From Erwinia pyrifoliae DSM 12163 (GTDB lineage: Bacteria; Pseudomonadota; Gammaproteobacteria; Enterobacterales; Enterobacteriaceae): a stretch of DNA of 29,142 bases. The notes under the pieces are model-generated. The model searched no databases. It was not told where the DNA came from and saw only the letters and a list, made by a program, of their open reading frames with translations. Numbering within the stretch: position 1 is the stretch's first letter; each line of letters starts with the position of its first letter. The position numbers and the translations under genes are program-made. The stretch spans positions 1,974,283 through 2,003,424 of the forward strand of contig NC_017390.1 in the NCBI RefSeq assembly GCF_000026985.1. Direction: 5' to 3'. Shown piece by piece: positions 28,931 through 29,142 of the stretch.

Positions 28931-29142
28931 TTAACGTTTTTCTTGTCCAATCATTTTATCAGCCGCCACGCGAGAAATAAAGCCTGAGCGGCTACCGTCG
29001 TACTCAGGGTGTGAAGCGACAAACTGATCGATACGGCGGGTCAGCAAAGAAGGAAGCGTGACGTTGATTTTTTCCGCTTTCCCCATCATTGCATCCTGAT
29101 AGTTGTCGCCGCCAGAGAAGCAGCCGGGAATATCGGGTACGC
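28931..29142 (-). pseudogene. HicB-type antitoxin with an internal in-frame deletion (partial, runs off right edge)
   Basis: The minus strand reads VPDIPGCFSGGDNYQDAM directly followed by MGKAEKINVTLPSLLTRRID and QFVASHPEYDGSRSGFISRV AADKMIGQEKR. The first part is the N-terminal HicB fold and the second the C-terminal ribbon-helix-helix that binds DNA. In homologues about 50 residues separate these blocks. Here they are joined in frame, so most of the toxin-binding domain is lost. hicA, if present, lies outside the window. The stop is 38 bp from the acyltransferase start. Either the gene is decayed or only DNA binding is left. Confidence 0.65.

Overview
This is a piece of enterobacterial chromosome interrupted by a decayed lambdoid prophage. 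The left 3.4 kb is host DNA on the minus strand: the 5' part of an acid-shock gene (asr), an M32 metallocarboxypeptidase and the sensor kinase gene rstB. This gene set, and near matches to E. coli DicA, DicC, Hok and lambda S, place the host in the Enterobacterales. An Erwinia/Pantoea-type genus is plausible, but the sequence alone does not fix it.

The prophage begins just upstream of rstB, at about 3.36-3.40 kb, exactly where rstA would be expected. Its integrase is reduced to the last 47 codons. Next come a leftward early operon (Gp157-like protein, a large fusion that looks like a RecE-type N-terminus joined to a single-strand-annealing domain, and several small proteins) and a DicA/DicC-type immunity switch with four 16-bp operators. 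The rightward early operon encodes a YdaT-like protein, two replication proteins, a Hok toxin, a DUF1367 protein, a Dam-DUF1364 chimera and a Q-type antiterminator. The Q gene is followed by a candidate late promoter, tandem terminators and a complete lambda-style lysis cassette: dual-start holin, GH19 endolysin, Rz and embedded Rz1.

Directly after Rz1 the sequence jumps into the C-terminal part of a DUF2184-type major capsid gene. Terminase, portal and head-morphogenesis genes are absent, but the contractile tail is complete: neck proteins, DUF3383 sheath, tube, frameshift chaperone, tape measure, baseplate hub and plug, Gp138-type spike, gp25, gpJ, DUF2612 wedge and a fibre with five HxH motifs. 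Regulation, lysis and tail kept, with packaging, head and integrase lost, is the layout of an R-type tailocin. This is the main hypothesis for the window. A merely decaying prophage is the alternative.

The right end carries an AT-rich minus-strand acyltransferase-3 gene, of the O-antigen-acetylating type. It is a possible surface-modification or self-protection gene. Beyond it is a partial HicB-type antitoxin with an in-frame internal deletion. The right attachment site and rstA are not in the window.
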